From assembly GCA_018398815.1 (NCBI GenBank), contig CM031601.1:36629113-36693112 (forward strand): 64,000 nt of DNA. Direction: 5' to 3'. Positions 45,335 through 55,558 of this stretch are shown piece by piece (within the stretch, counting starts at the first letter, position 1; every line of letters starts with the position of its first letter). Both the position numbers and the translations under genes were made by a program. A model generated the notes under the pieces. That model was given only the letters and a program-made list of their open reading frames with translations. It did not search any database and was not told the DNA's origin. The stretch comes from Conus ventricosus. Taxonomy: Eukaryota > Mollusca > Gastropoda > Neogastropoda > Conidae.

Positions 45335-45882
45335 TTTCATACTATCATTAATAATTGCCAACTCTGCCAATATATCTGTTCAGTATCTGAGAAGTTTAAT
45401 AATGAAAAAAATTTCTATAGATGAATGGGTTGTTCTTTTTTCTCTTGAAAAAGGCATGATTCACTCGGGCATAAAGTGAAAAGCAGAAAATGTAGAAGTC
45501 AGTAGGTACTGACCAGTTCCCATCAAGTTAATGTATGCCACAGCAGTCAGATTGTCAATCATAGTATGCCTTTCTCTTGTCTTCTTGAAAACACTCTGAA
45601 GCAAACCATGCTGCTTTCTGTTTAAGGTGATTAATATTAGAATTTCACCAGGAGATTGCTCTTTTCAAGAAGAATTGCATCTCATGTTCAGTTCCATCAT
45701 GTGCAAGACACAATATTAGGTATCTCAATGGTAACAAATTATCATGGCAGTTCCAAGTCGGTTTAATGAAAATGCTATATGCCCGTAAAAACAATCTTTA
45801 TTTAAGTCATGTTGTACAAACACATCTTGTACATTTACACTTTGTATGTCTGATACAACTCTTGTCATATACATATACAACT

Positions 45883-45888
45883 TTTATT
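45883..45888 (-). terminator. Possible poly(A) signal for the exon at 45949
   Basis: AATAAA on the minus strand, 61 bases past the stop codon of the next feature. Confidence 0.4.
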
Positions 45889-45948
45889 GATTCAGCTTGA
45901 ATTGAAGGAACTGACGTGTTAAACCAAAGAAACGAAGCGACACATCCA

Positions 45949-46098
45949 TCATATGACTCCCCCATCAAATGAGTCTTGTTGCACCTCTTGGTCTAGAGTA
46001 TCATGTTCAGAAGAAGCTGTGAGGGGAGAGAAAGGTGTGTGTGGGGGGTGTTTCCCAAAGCTTTGTGAGAGCAGGAGGGACAGGGTAGAGTCTCTTGC
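45949..46098 (-). CDS. Possible terminal coding exon of an unidentified minus-strand gene
   Basis: Minus-strand frame encoding NMARDSTLSLLLSQSFGKHP, PFSPLTASSEHDTLDQE and QDSFDGGVI, stop TGA at 45949-45951. An AG acceptor (CCTGTAG) precedes at about 46099. The end composition (acidic, Ser/Thr-rich) and the AATAAA 61 bases later make a last exon plausible. Family not recognised. It would be a gene lying between here and HERC2, or one whose earlier exons are hidden among the repeats to the right. Confidence 0.35.
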   Translation of the reverse strand, partial: ARDSTLSLLLSQSFGKHPPHTPFSPLTASSEHDTLDQEVQQDSFDGGVI

Positions 46099-46099
46099 C

Positions 46100-47727
46100 A
46101 TGTTCCTACAGGACTTCTCAAGGACAAAACTAAGCATTTTTTTTCTTTCTTGGAATTGATTTTGGGGGCGGGTGGAGCATTTTTTGTTGTTGTTTTTCTT
46201 TCTTAGAATTCAATTTTGGGGTGGATGGGAATGGATCATTTTAATTGTTGGCAAATTTCACCAACAAATTTGGTGTTTTTTCCAGCTGAAAGTGCCGAAA
46301 TTTGTTGTGATCAGACAACTGAAGTGTTGAGGAGGAGGGGTAGTCACAGATGACACATGGGGATCTGCTCCATGTCAATCTGCAACGCTACTGTTGGCGG
46401 TTGAAGTTAGGCAAAAATCCAGCAAACACGGATGTGGATAGTACACTGAGCAAACTGTGAGGAAGACCTAGGCCCCCATGCCCATTAGTCAGTTTAACAG
46501 CACTCCTAGTGCTAGTGAACATGTGCTGCATGCACATCTTGCCAGGAAAGGCTTGTGCTCCAGTCACACTCCATGCAGCGCCCATCTCTGGGATTTCAAG
46601 GAAAAAATTTTTAAACTTCAGCTGCATTCAAAGCCTGACCACCTTCAGTTAATGCATGGGTCAGGCATCTGCTAGGTCCTATCCTTGAGACCCTCATCTT
46701 AAATTTGTACATTTTCCTCATTCATTTATTTAGTTATCTAGCTATAACCCTGTTTGTAGTTTCATAGCTTAGTAGATGCGGTGTAGCATGAATGGGCTAG
46801 TCTGCACGCAGCAACACTTGGATAAACTGGAACGACTTCACCAGGACATACATACTGGCCTAGACTCCATTTCTACCTAAATTGTGGAAAAATATTTTGG
46901 TGAAATTTTTTTTAATGTTCCATGCCTCCAAAATTGGAGACAGGTTCAATGTGTGAACACACACCAAAAAAAATCTTGTGTACATATGAATTTCCACCTC
47001 CAACTTTCAGAAGAGAAAGCCTGTTTGGTCATTTGGTATGGATGACACGTATACACATACAGTGCACCCTCCATAGTATTTAAGGAATGAAGGAAAGTCC
47101 GGGTGACCGATGTTTGATTGAATGAAATGGGAAATGAACACTTAACGCCAGCAGGCAGCACAGTCAGTTGTGTAAACATGTGGATTACAAAGCGTTCAGT
47201 CTCAAACGGAGGATAGTCGCTGTATTGTCAAACCAAGGATAGTAACTATATAAGTATGATGGTAATACTACTACTAAGATTTTGGTGATTTTTTTTAATG
47301 GGAAAAGAATTGTTTCAGGGGCTCAGTGGATTGAACTGAAAGCAAAGAGATGTTTAATGGTAAAGTTACTCATATATTACAATCAGTTCAACAGCCATTT
47401 AGTTGAAAGTTAATTTGTATTGCCCAGAAATTCAGTTGTTGTCATCGTTTTTTTAGATATAGTTATTTGTGTGCACAATTATGACAAGTTCCTTGTTTTC
47501 AAATTGTGTTGCCCTTTCTCTTTGACCCATTCGGTGAACTGGCAGCAAAAATAGGGTCGGGATGATTTGATACCGTTTTTACGTTTGTATTGATACTTCA
47601 TGGTGTGATGACGATTATGTATTATACAGTTTGTAATGTAATTTGTTACAAGCAAACTTATATTTTGTTTGACATTGTTGGTGTTGGCTTGCTTGCCTGT
47701 TCTTGAACTTGCTAAAATACTTGCTCT
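46100..47727. other. Unannotated AT-rich host DNA
   Basis: Nothing recognised on either strand. Confidence 0.4.
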
Positions 47728-47940
47728 TTTGAGTTTGTACAGAGCAGCAAGTGAAGAAAAGCGTTATCATGAAAGCTGGACCTGGTACTGGTCTACATTT
47801 TGAGTTTGTACAGAGCAGCAAGTGAAGAAAAGCGTTGTCATGAAAGCTGGACCTGGTACTGGTCTACATTTTGAGTTTGTACAGAGCAGCAAGTGAAGAA
47901 AAGCGTTGTCATGAAAGCTGGGCCTGGTACTGGTCTACAG
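47728..47940. repeat. 71-bp tandem triplication
   Basis: Three units, at 47731, 47802 and 47873, each with GAGTTTGTACAGAGCAGCAA and CTGGACCTGGTACTGG. They differ at two or three positions. Recent duplication. A GT repeat follows at 48008-48045. Confidence 0.95.
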
Positions 47941-48006
47941 TGTATCCATGTATCAAATCTGAGAGGGAGTTTTTATGTTGTCGCCCAGAAATGTGTGTGT
48001 GCTCGC

Positions 48007-48048
<42 letters not shown>

Positions 48049-48363
48049 GGCTCCAGCGAAATATAAAAATGAAAATCTGGGGGTGGAGGAGGGAACTTCA
48101 GCAGCAAAAAAAGGCACACATCATGTTGTAGGTGACACTGAGATCAGGAAACCTCAAGTTACTTGCGAGAAAAGGTAACATCATTTTGTCTACGGATACT
48201 GTCATGTAGGGCATAGGCAAGATATTTTAAAATGAAAGTTGTGGTGACCCAAATCAATTAAAAATATGTTAATGTCAGTCAGTTTGAGGTGTAATATCAA
48301 GAGAACACATTTAGTGATGAGATTAAAAGTCAGTCTAAGGTTGGATTACAGTGACCACGATCA

Positions 48364-48391
48364 TATACTGAACAACATTAAAAACGCACCG
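48364..48391 (+). repeat. Tc1-like left terminal inverted repeat
   Basis: Perfect reverse complement of 51028-51055. Confidence 0.95.
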
Positions 48392-48671
48392 TTTTGATTT
48401 GCCGATTTCCCATTTGGAAAAAATGTGTATTTGGATTTGGTATGTTAACACAATTTTTAAGGGACACAGATTCACACTGCCTCGGTTTCTCCGCGCTTGC
48501 CGACATTCGTGTGACGCCCACGTGCAACTCGCCCAAAACACTTTTTTTGCCACTGGGGCCGAGACTGAACGTAGCTCATCTGTTTCTTTGTCTCAAATGG
48601 TGAGTTTGAAGTCATGCCGACTGGAAAACGGTATCAGTTGTCATTCGACCAGGCGAAGTGGTCCGAAAACA

Positions 48672-50828
48672 ATGCCGCGACTGTCTATGCAAGAACGCGA
48701 GCAAGCCATTGGAATGTTGATGGTCGGTATGTCATCGAGAGAGACAGCCAGACAACTGAACTGCAGTCACTCTACAATTGTAAGGCTATCACAACGTTTG
48801 GCAGCGACTGGTTCCACCACTGATCGGCGCCGAACGGGCTAACCTCGTGTTACCACACCAGCGCAGGATCGATACATTCGACAGCTTCACAGGGTTCGTA
48901 CGCCCCCTTATTTTCTTGAAAAGTGCTTGAGATTTGACATGACCATTTCAAGGCCTGGAAAAGTACTTAAAAAAAGCTGGAAGGCCTAACCCCCCTGGAA
49001 AAGTCCTTGAAATTTCAAAATCGGTCACAATCTGTCCTCTCAAAGCAAGGAAGTGACTGTCACTCAAGAAAATGTTTTTTATACAAATAAATCACAATCT
49101 CTGTCACTCCATGTGGCTTCCTGATCGCCGATCCCGTAGCAACCGACAACAGCCGAGCTGAAGCAGAAGGAAGTAACTCGTCAGTGACTAGTGTTTGACT
49201 TACTATAGACGTAAGTGTAGAAGCCAACAGAGTTCTTTCCCTTTGGTTACCATCGGGGTTGTGTCGACGGTCGATGTTTTGCGCCAAATAGTGCTACTGA
49301 GCCTGCAAGATGGGGAAAACAGTGTGCAGGTGAAACAGCAGGGAACTTGATAGCCAAGTCCAACGCAATGAGAAGGTCTGCCAAGGAAAAGACTGAAGAA
49401 GTGTCAAAACTTGAGAAAAAACTGTGCAAAACTGGAAGAGCTGAAGGAGATGTAAACTGTGTAAATGTTCTCCCCTTTTCTGACTGCTGACAGATGTGCA
49501 ACTTTAGATATTTCCTTAATAGACCTGCGTATAACTGTCTTCCTTATGGAAGTACTTTTATTTTTTTTCTGCCATGTGAGTGCAAAGTGTGTAAGGTATT
49601 GGAAGAACTCCGAAGGTGTATATTTTCTATGTACTGAAGAAAAATCGACAAAAGGGAAAGTTTCTGCAAAAGTGACTGTATTCTCCTGTGCATTCAGACT
49701 CCAGACTATCATTAGTAACGGAAGCGGTGGTCAGCTCTGTGCTGGTTGTGTTAAACTGTAAAGTCACAGTGTAATTCAGAGAAAACAATGACAACTGTAC
49801 CTGCCTTCTTCTTCCATCTACTGGACCTGACCAGTTGTGCTAGCATGAATACGAGGTAAGAAATGATGTTAAGTTAATGATTGATAGTAACAGGCTGCTC
49901 ATAGAGTTTAATAAACATAACTTTGCAAGAAAGTTGTTAATTACTACCCCTTGAATGAAGCTGCTAACCCCTGGAAATTCCCTTGAAAACCCCTTGAACT
50001 TTTTTTTCTGATATCTGTGGGAACTCCTGGCTTCATCTTCGTAATCGATTCCTTACAGCAGCAGAAACATGTCGCCAGGTGGTTGGTCGACGGGGTCCAG
50101 TGTCTGGACAAACCGTTCGACGTCGATTGCAAGAATCAGGGCTCAATGCAAGACGCCCTCATGTTGGCCCAGTCCTCACCCGTAGACACCGTCAGCAACG
50201 CCTGCAGTGGGCCAACCAGCATCTGCCATGGACACGACGTCAGTGGAGAGCTGTGCTGTTCTCTGACGAAAGTCGCTTCGCGTTATCTCATGCTGACGGG
50301 AGAATGAGAGTCTGGAGGCGTGTCGGGGAACGCTACGCCAACTGCTGCGCGTTTGAAGCCGATAGATGGGGAGGGGGCAGTCTGATGGTTTGGGGGGCAT
50401 TCAGTCATGACTACCGGACACCTCTGTACTTTTTTGACAACCATGTGAATGCCAACACGTACCAGCAGGTGCTGCAGAACCACGTCGTCCCACTGTTTGG
50501 CCAGCACCCGGAGCTGCAGTTCTTCCAGCATGATAATGCACGACCCCACACCGCAAGAGCCACCGCTGCGTTTCTCCAGGCGAACAACATTGCCGTGTTG
50601 CCCTGGCCATCTCTGTCCCCTGACATGGCTCCCATTGAACACGTCTGGGATGAGCTGGGGCGTCTTGTGGCCCGTGGAAGACGTCCACAGACTCTCGATC
50701 ATTTGAGGCGCGCACTGACCGAGGAGTGGGATGGACTGCCACAGGCGTTCTTGCACAACCTTGTCTACTCCATGAGGAGGCGCTGCCAAGCGTGCATCGG
50801 GGCAAATGGCGGACACACTCGGTATTAG
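48672..50828 (+). pseudogene. Tc1-family transposase, split by insertion and one stop
   Basis: N-terminal part 48672-48889: MPRLSMQEREQAIGMLMVGM, SSRETARQLNCSHSTIVRL (helix-turn-helix of the paired-like DNA-binding domain), then a TAA at 48840-48842 where an Arg or Gln codon is usual, then PRVTTPAQDRYIRQLH. The nested element starts right there. C-terminal part 50030-50828: LRNRFLTAAETCRQVVGRR, then VLFSDESRF (first Asp), FQHDNARPHTARA (second Asp), PDMAPIEHVWDELG (Glu), with 34 residues between the second Asp and the Glu: a DD34E catalytic triad. Ends ANGGHTRY, stop at 50826-50828. Removing the insert restores the frame, so before that only the stop at 48840 disables it. The enzyme cuts and pastes its own ends. 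Confidence 0.92.
48890..50029. mobile_element. Nested non-autonomous DNA element (hAT-like ends)
   Basis: Starts CAGGGTTCGTACGC and ends GTGGGAACTCCTG; the inverted end pattern CAGG(G/A)GTTC is like that of hAT elements. A 6-bp direct repeat GCTTCA flanks it (48884-48889, 50030-50035); hAT normally makes 8 bp, so either two bases have mutated or another superfamily is involved. Subterminal parts repeat CTTGAAAAGT, CCTGGAAAAGTCCTTGAAAT and, inverted or direct, CCTTGAAAACCCCTTGAA. No transposase seen. Its insertion point inside the transposase frame gives the exact boundaries. Confidence 0.75.
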
Positions 50829-51027
50829 AGCTCGCGGACGGACATGCTCGTCATGGTGTACTTTTTGACAGGGACCCTAGTGAAGTCAACAGCTAATTTC
50901 AGATGAATTCGGCCATTCTTGTCAAGAACAGACATTTTGTTTAATTGAAAAATGGATGCGTAATCAAATATGCTTACTTTCATTAAATAATTCTGTACTA
51001 CCAACGTTGTCTGGGTCTTTTGGCAAG

Positions 51028-51055
51028 CGGTGCGTTTTTAATGTTGTTCAGTATA
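51028..51055 (-). repeat. Tc1-like right terminal inverted repeat
   Basis: Perfect reverse complement of 48364-48391. Confidence 0.95.
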
Positions 51056-53394
51056 GTTAATACTTTAGCGACAGGCGCGGCAGAGCAATGTCACTTCCCT
51101 GCAGCCGTGTGCACCACATATGCCTACAACTGTTGCAGATGCGCACTTTTTGCACTTCTGGATTTTATTTTACGTCCTCATATATAAACATAACAAGCAA
51201 TTGCTATATATTAACAGAGGGCGTAAAACGTGAACTTTGCAATGAGCATAGACTTAAATATATTTTGGATACAATAGCAACGCTACAGTTATGGAACTAC
51301 AACGTAAGAGAACACAATTTTGTTTGTTTGGTTAGTATGACAGCAGCAAATGAGGAAGAAAAGGGGCATAAAATTTTGCTCTTACTTTGAATAGATGCCG
51401 AGAAACAATGAGGTATTCAATATGTGTAGTCCAAGTGAAAAAAGTATAAAAAATGAAAATAAATCATTTTACACTGTACACACTTTTCACTGTTTGGCTT
51501 CAAACGATATGACATACAAAACTGTTAAATACACAGAGCAAATAAATCAAGATCAGATTCTTTTCGATAGACTTGCACACCTTTACCCCCCTCATCCTCT
51601 GAACCACTTTGCTGAACCAATGTACTTCTTTTGCTTGATGTGCTGGCGAGGCAGGAAATTCCACACGTGCCTTTTGCACAATGAGGTAAAGAGTCAAGCG
51701 GCAGAAAATGTGATGTTGCCTACATCAGATCTTGAGGTAAAGTTGACTAATTGTGTTTGGACAAGGATGGTGCATAAGATAAAATATCACCCTAAATGTC
51801 ATGTGACCCTGAAGGTGTCAGGATGACCCAGAACATTGTTAAGATCCAGAATGGTGGTCGTTGCCATCCCAATTGACAAGATTGCGGTGACAGATGCAGG
51901 GGTCCAAAGTGAAATTGACCCATTTTAGATCTGCGACCCAGATCATGGACGAACATTAACCAACCCAATGGGTTTTTATTGTCCAGCATTGAGGTTATAG
52001 TTCAAATGAGTTCAGATCTTGTTGCATATTATTATGAAAGGTAAATTTCAAGTGTCCTAAACATGGTCATGGCAGAATTGGTGCACCCTAGAACCTTGTG
52101 ATGCACTTGTTTCCCCTATCCCAATATCCATGTTTCCACAGCTGTTTGTGTGAGGATTAAATGCCAAAAAATAACAAAGAAAAACTGCAGACACAATGCG
52201 TCTTCACTTCTATGGTCTTTTTCAGGCAAGCATTTGTATTCTCATTTGTTGGCCTACAAGTTAATTGAAATGGGAAAAATTTCTGATGGATAATGAGGGA
52301 AAGACTTCTCTTTGTAGTAGCAGTTTGACAAAATCCCAGAGACACTACATTCTTGTGTGAAGAACGGATACTGATGTGCTACCAGAATCCTGCAACACAT
52401 ACACGAATGAGCACTCGCACACAAGTACACATATACCCAACGAAGCACACACACACACACTTGCAGACATGAAATTTTTTACCAAAACTGTATCTCCACT
52501 CGACACAATGTTCAGTTAATGGACTGGCTCTTGCAGCAAAAGTAATTAGAAGATATTTGCCAGGTTGTTTCCATTTCTCTTTGCATGCCTAAGATACTGT
52601 CAGCTAATGACCGTTTTTTCAAGTATATTCCATGTTGTCTTGTAAGCCAACTGACAAAATCATAAGCATGTGCATTAATGTGTTAATTTGCTAGCAAACC
52701 TAGTAAATTTGCAACAACAGAAACAAGAGGGTGCATTAATAGGTTGTTCTCCCAGCAACGAAAGAACAAAAGCTCGTGTAATCACAGTACATATCAAGCA
52801 AACAAAGGATGTAAATCCACAAGATATGTAAACCCAAACAACACACATTTCATCACTTATTTTGCACTGTGGTGAGAATTTTTTTATGCAATAACACAAC
52901 TCTTAAAAGAAAGCGCGAGGACTTGGCGCCAAAATAATCTGTGTTGATGATGCACAATCACACGGCTACAAACATGAAGTACATACATGTATGCACACAT
53001 ATCATTCAACAAACACATCACAGCTGGTGATAATTCCCACAATACAAGCATTCTCAACATCTTGAACAATCAGACTTTGTCCGACTGCCAAACAATTCTC
53101 AAACATTCATACATGAACCTTTTCACACACAACTCCTGGTTACCAGACGGTCAACAAGATCCAACTGGTAAGCGGTTACATATCCTGAACATGAAAGTAA
53201 AGCTTTTAGGACTTTTCAGACAGATTCCATGTGTTTTCATGCTCAATCTTTACACTGGCTGATACTGAAGTCCAAACTGCCAGGGGTTTTGCAGGCGTCT
53301 ACAATGATGTCGGAGAGAAATCGAATCAAATGGAACACCACGAAAATGGGAGTTAAAACAACAGCCCTGTAGCACAGTCTTATGTTCTTAGACA
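51056..53394. other. Unannotated host DNA
   Basis: Open frames such as 51395-51826 (plus, 143 codons) show no known domain and are not called. CA repeat at 52448-52460. A decayed relative of the hammerhead-like insert is at 52150-52235. Confidence 0.4.
52150..52235 (-). repeat. Decayed relative of the 37.5-kb hammerhead-like insert
   Basis: Minus strand reads TTGCCTGAAAAAGACCATAG then AAGTGAAGACGC, colinear with the 37.5-kb copy, and the next bases (CAAAAAATAACAAAG on plus) also align. Core bases are mutated (CTGAAAA, GAAG), so it is inactive. Confidence 0.4.
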
Positions 53395-53890
53395 ATCCCA
53401 GAGATACACAGTCCCAAGTTCACTGTGACCACCTGATGACATAGAGTCCCAAGTTGTAATCGAACCTTTTGACAAACAGTCCCAAATTCACTGTTACCCT
53501 CTGTGACATACAGTCCAAAGTTCATGATGAACCTCTTGTGACATACAGCCCAAAGTTCGCAGTTAACCTTTATGACAAGCAGTCCTAGGTTTAAGATGTA
53601 CCCCTGATGACATTCAACCCAAAGTTCACTGTAAACCCCTGGTGAAGTTCAGTCCCAAGTTCACATTTAACTCCAGTAATATACAGTCAAACGCCCATAG
53701 TGAACTCAAGATGAAAAACAGCCAAATGTTCACAGAAAGCCCCATGTGATGTACAGCCCAAAGTTCAGTAAACAGGTAATACACAGCATAAGGTTCACAG
53801 TGAATCGCAGGTGATAAACAGTCAAAAGTTCACTGTGACCCCCTGGTGATATACAACCTAAGTCCAGTGAACTCCAGATGATATACCACC
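53395..53890. repeat. Degenerate minisatellite, about 42 bp unit
   Basis: Around 11-12 units of the form GTGACATACAGTCCCAAGTT CACTGTGAACCCC with much drift. Confidence 0.8.
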
Positions 53891-54869
53891 TCGTTAATAC
53901 ACATCCCTGAAGCGCAGTGATGACATGTAGCTGCCAGGAAGAAGCTGCACACTGGAGTTGTGAATCGGTCATCTTTTTACTTGCACTTTCTTCCCCACTC
54001 CTGTTTGTCATTGTTTCCATCTGCCTCTTCACTTTTATTGGCCTTTTCACCACCGGGGAAAAAAAGAAATTCTCCATAAATTAACCTAGCTTTACTATGC
54101 AAGCAATGTAATGTAATACATAATCTGTATGTCTCCATGTATCGATAAAAGAAATCACTAGACAACACATCCTTAATTTCCGAAAATCACCAAGTTAATT
54201 CAAGAATAAAATCCACACTGTCCAGCTCCGAGATACAGATTTTGAGAAAAAAGTCATCCGTTTCCTTCTGTGGTTGTTTCTGCATATCCCATTGACCTGT
54301 TTCTGTCATTACATATTTACTTCTTCCACACTTCTTGTCTTAGAATAAAGGCAATCACTCCCATTTCAAGAAGGTATCAACCTTCCAAAAGCAAGCTTAA
54401 AATAATGTTTATCAAAGCAAGAAAAGTGCATCTGTAATGAGTACAGCCAATAAAATAATCATTTTTTCAAACAGGTACATCTTCCGTTTTGATTCAGGGT
54501 ATTTTTTTCTTCTTTTCTTGAGTGGGGGGACAACAGCAACGTTAACAGTAACACCCTAAAACTCAAACTGGCAAGTCTACATTTGTTGCATGTGAGGAGT
54601 CAATAGAAGAATAATGGACAGAATGAAACTTAAGCTTTACAGAACAATTCTGAACTATGGACACTACATAACGCTATCTATTCTGTCACCTCCCTAGAGC
54701 CTACAGACATTTAAAAGCAGGCCCTCTGCTCCACTGATCTCTTCTTCAATACAACCGGTTACTCGTACCCTGAACCCCACCAAACCCCTTCCCAGCAACA
54801 GAACGCTCGACCAGACATCTGTTGTGAAAAAGCGACTACCAGCTGTATTAAATATCTAGATTTTGAACT

Positions 54870-54875
54870 TTTATT
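54870..54875 (-). terminator. Likely HERC2 poly(A) signal
   Basis: AATAAA on the minus strand 314 bases after the HERC2 stop. Another one at about 54027 is possible. Confidence 0.45.
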
Positions 54876-55188
54876 GGAACAATCTATGGACCAATACTCC
54901 GCCCCTCTATTTTTCATCCAGTTACCCGAATACACAAACCTTCAAAGATCCTTCTTTTTAGGTTAAAGTTTTAGCATATTTTCACATTTTTTTCCTATTT
55001 TTCATTTTTTTTGTCCCCTTTCTTTTTCTATATGATTTTGAATTTGAAAACCCTACTTTCATGCAAGTCCATATTTTCCATTTTGAAGGAATGTTTCAAT
55101 AGACACTCTCAGTGGGGTATGATTAGATATGTCACTGGAGACTCCTTAAGACCTGCATACAGCAAAACCCCATCTTGTCCACAATGTC

Positions 55189-55467
55189 CTAACTTCCATC
55201 GGAGTCCACAATCTCTCCTTCAGACTCCATGAAGCCCATGTCGAGGTCAGAATCCTCGCTTGCCTCTGGTGTGTCATCGTCAAGAACATCTGTTGTCAAG
55301 GCCACACGAGCATAGTCGTCGGTGTCGATGGACTTGCAGAAGTGAATGGCATACTTCAGCTTCTCCTTCAGGACCAGTTTGTCCGAGTAGCGCGGCATCT
55401 TGAGCAAGAAGAAACAGGTGTAGCTCTCGGGGAGGAAGTGATCTGGTGGGTTGTACTTGTCCAGGAC
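55189..55467 (-). CDS. HERC2: HERC2, last coding exon (HECT domain C-terminus)
   Basis: HERC2 is a giant E3 ubiquitin ligase with RCC1 repeats and a C-terminal HECT domain, acting in DNA repair and centrosome control. This exon encodes [20 protein letters not shown], then [20 protein letters not shown] and [17 protein letters not shown], followed by an acidic tail ending DSDGS and TAG at 55189-55191. The Cys of SYTCFF is the HECT active-site Cys that carries ubiquitin. The acceptor is TGGTGTGGCAG just upstream (55468-55478), phase 0, joining LQ of the previous exon. The tail (about 40 residues, Asp/Glu/Ser-rich) matches the acidic end known in HERC2. No defect seen in this exon. Confidence 0.95.
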   Translation of the reverse strand, partial: VLDKYNPPDHFLPESYTCFFLLKMPRYSDKLVLKEKLKYAIHFCKSIDTDDYARVALTTDVLDDDTPEASEDSDLDMGFMESEGEIVDSDGS

Positions 55468-55558
55468 CTGCCACACCAAAGCACATCACTAACAATCCGC
55501 ACACACAGAAATAAGCAAGGGGACTTCATCAGTCAACACTTTTTCACTAAACCACCAG

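Larger units (their letters stand above)
48364..51055 (+). mobile_element. Tc1-like DNA transposon with nested element
   Basis: Perfect 28-bp inverted ends (48364-48391 and 51028-51055; TACTGAACAACATTAAAAAC outermost) bounded by TA. Total 2.69 kb; without the nested 1.14-kb element it would be about 1.55 kb, normal for Tc1. It codes one transposase on the plus strand. The perfect ends mean a young insertion. TA target duplication is the rule for this superfamily. Confidence 0.95.

Noticed and set aside
50283..50816. Minus-strand frame opposite the Tc1 transposase
   Set aside because: Shadow of the plus-strand transposase, which has a full DD34E motif set.
51395..51826. 143-codon plus-strand frame
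   Set aside because: No recognisable domain and AT-rich composition; a GTAAAG follows an internal segment at about 51685 but no acceptor or homology supports an exon.
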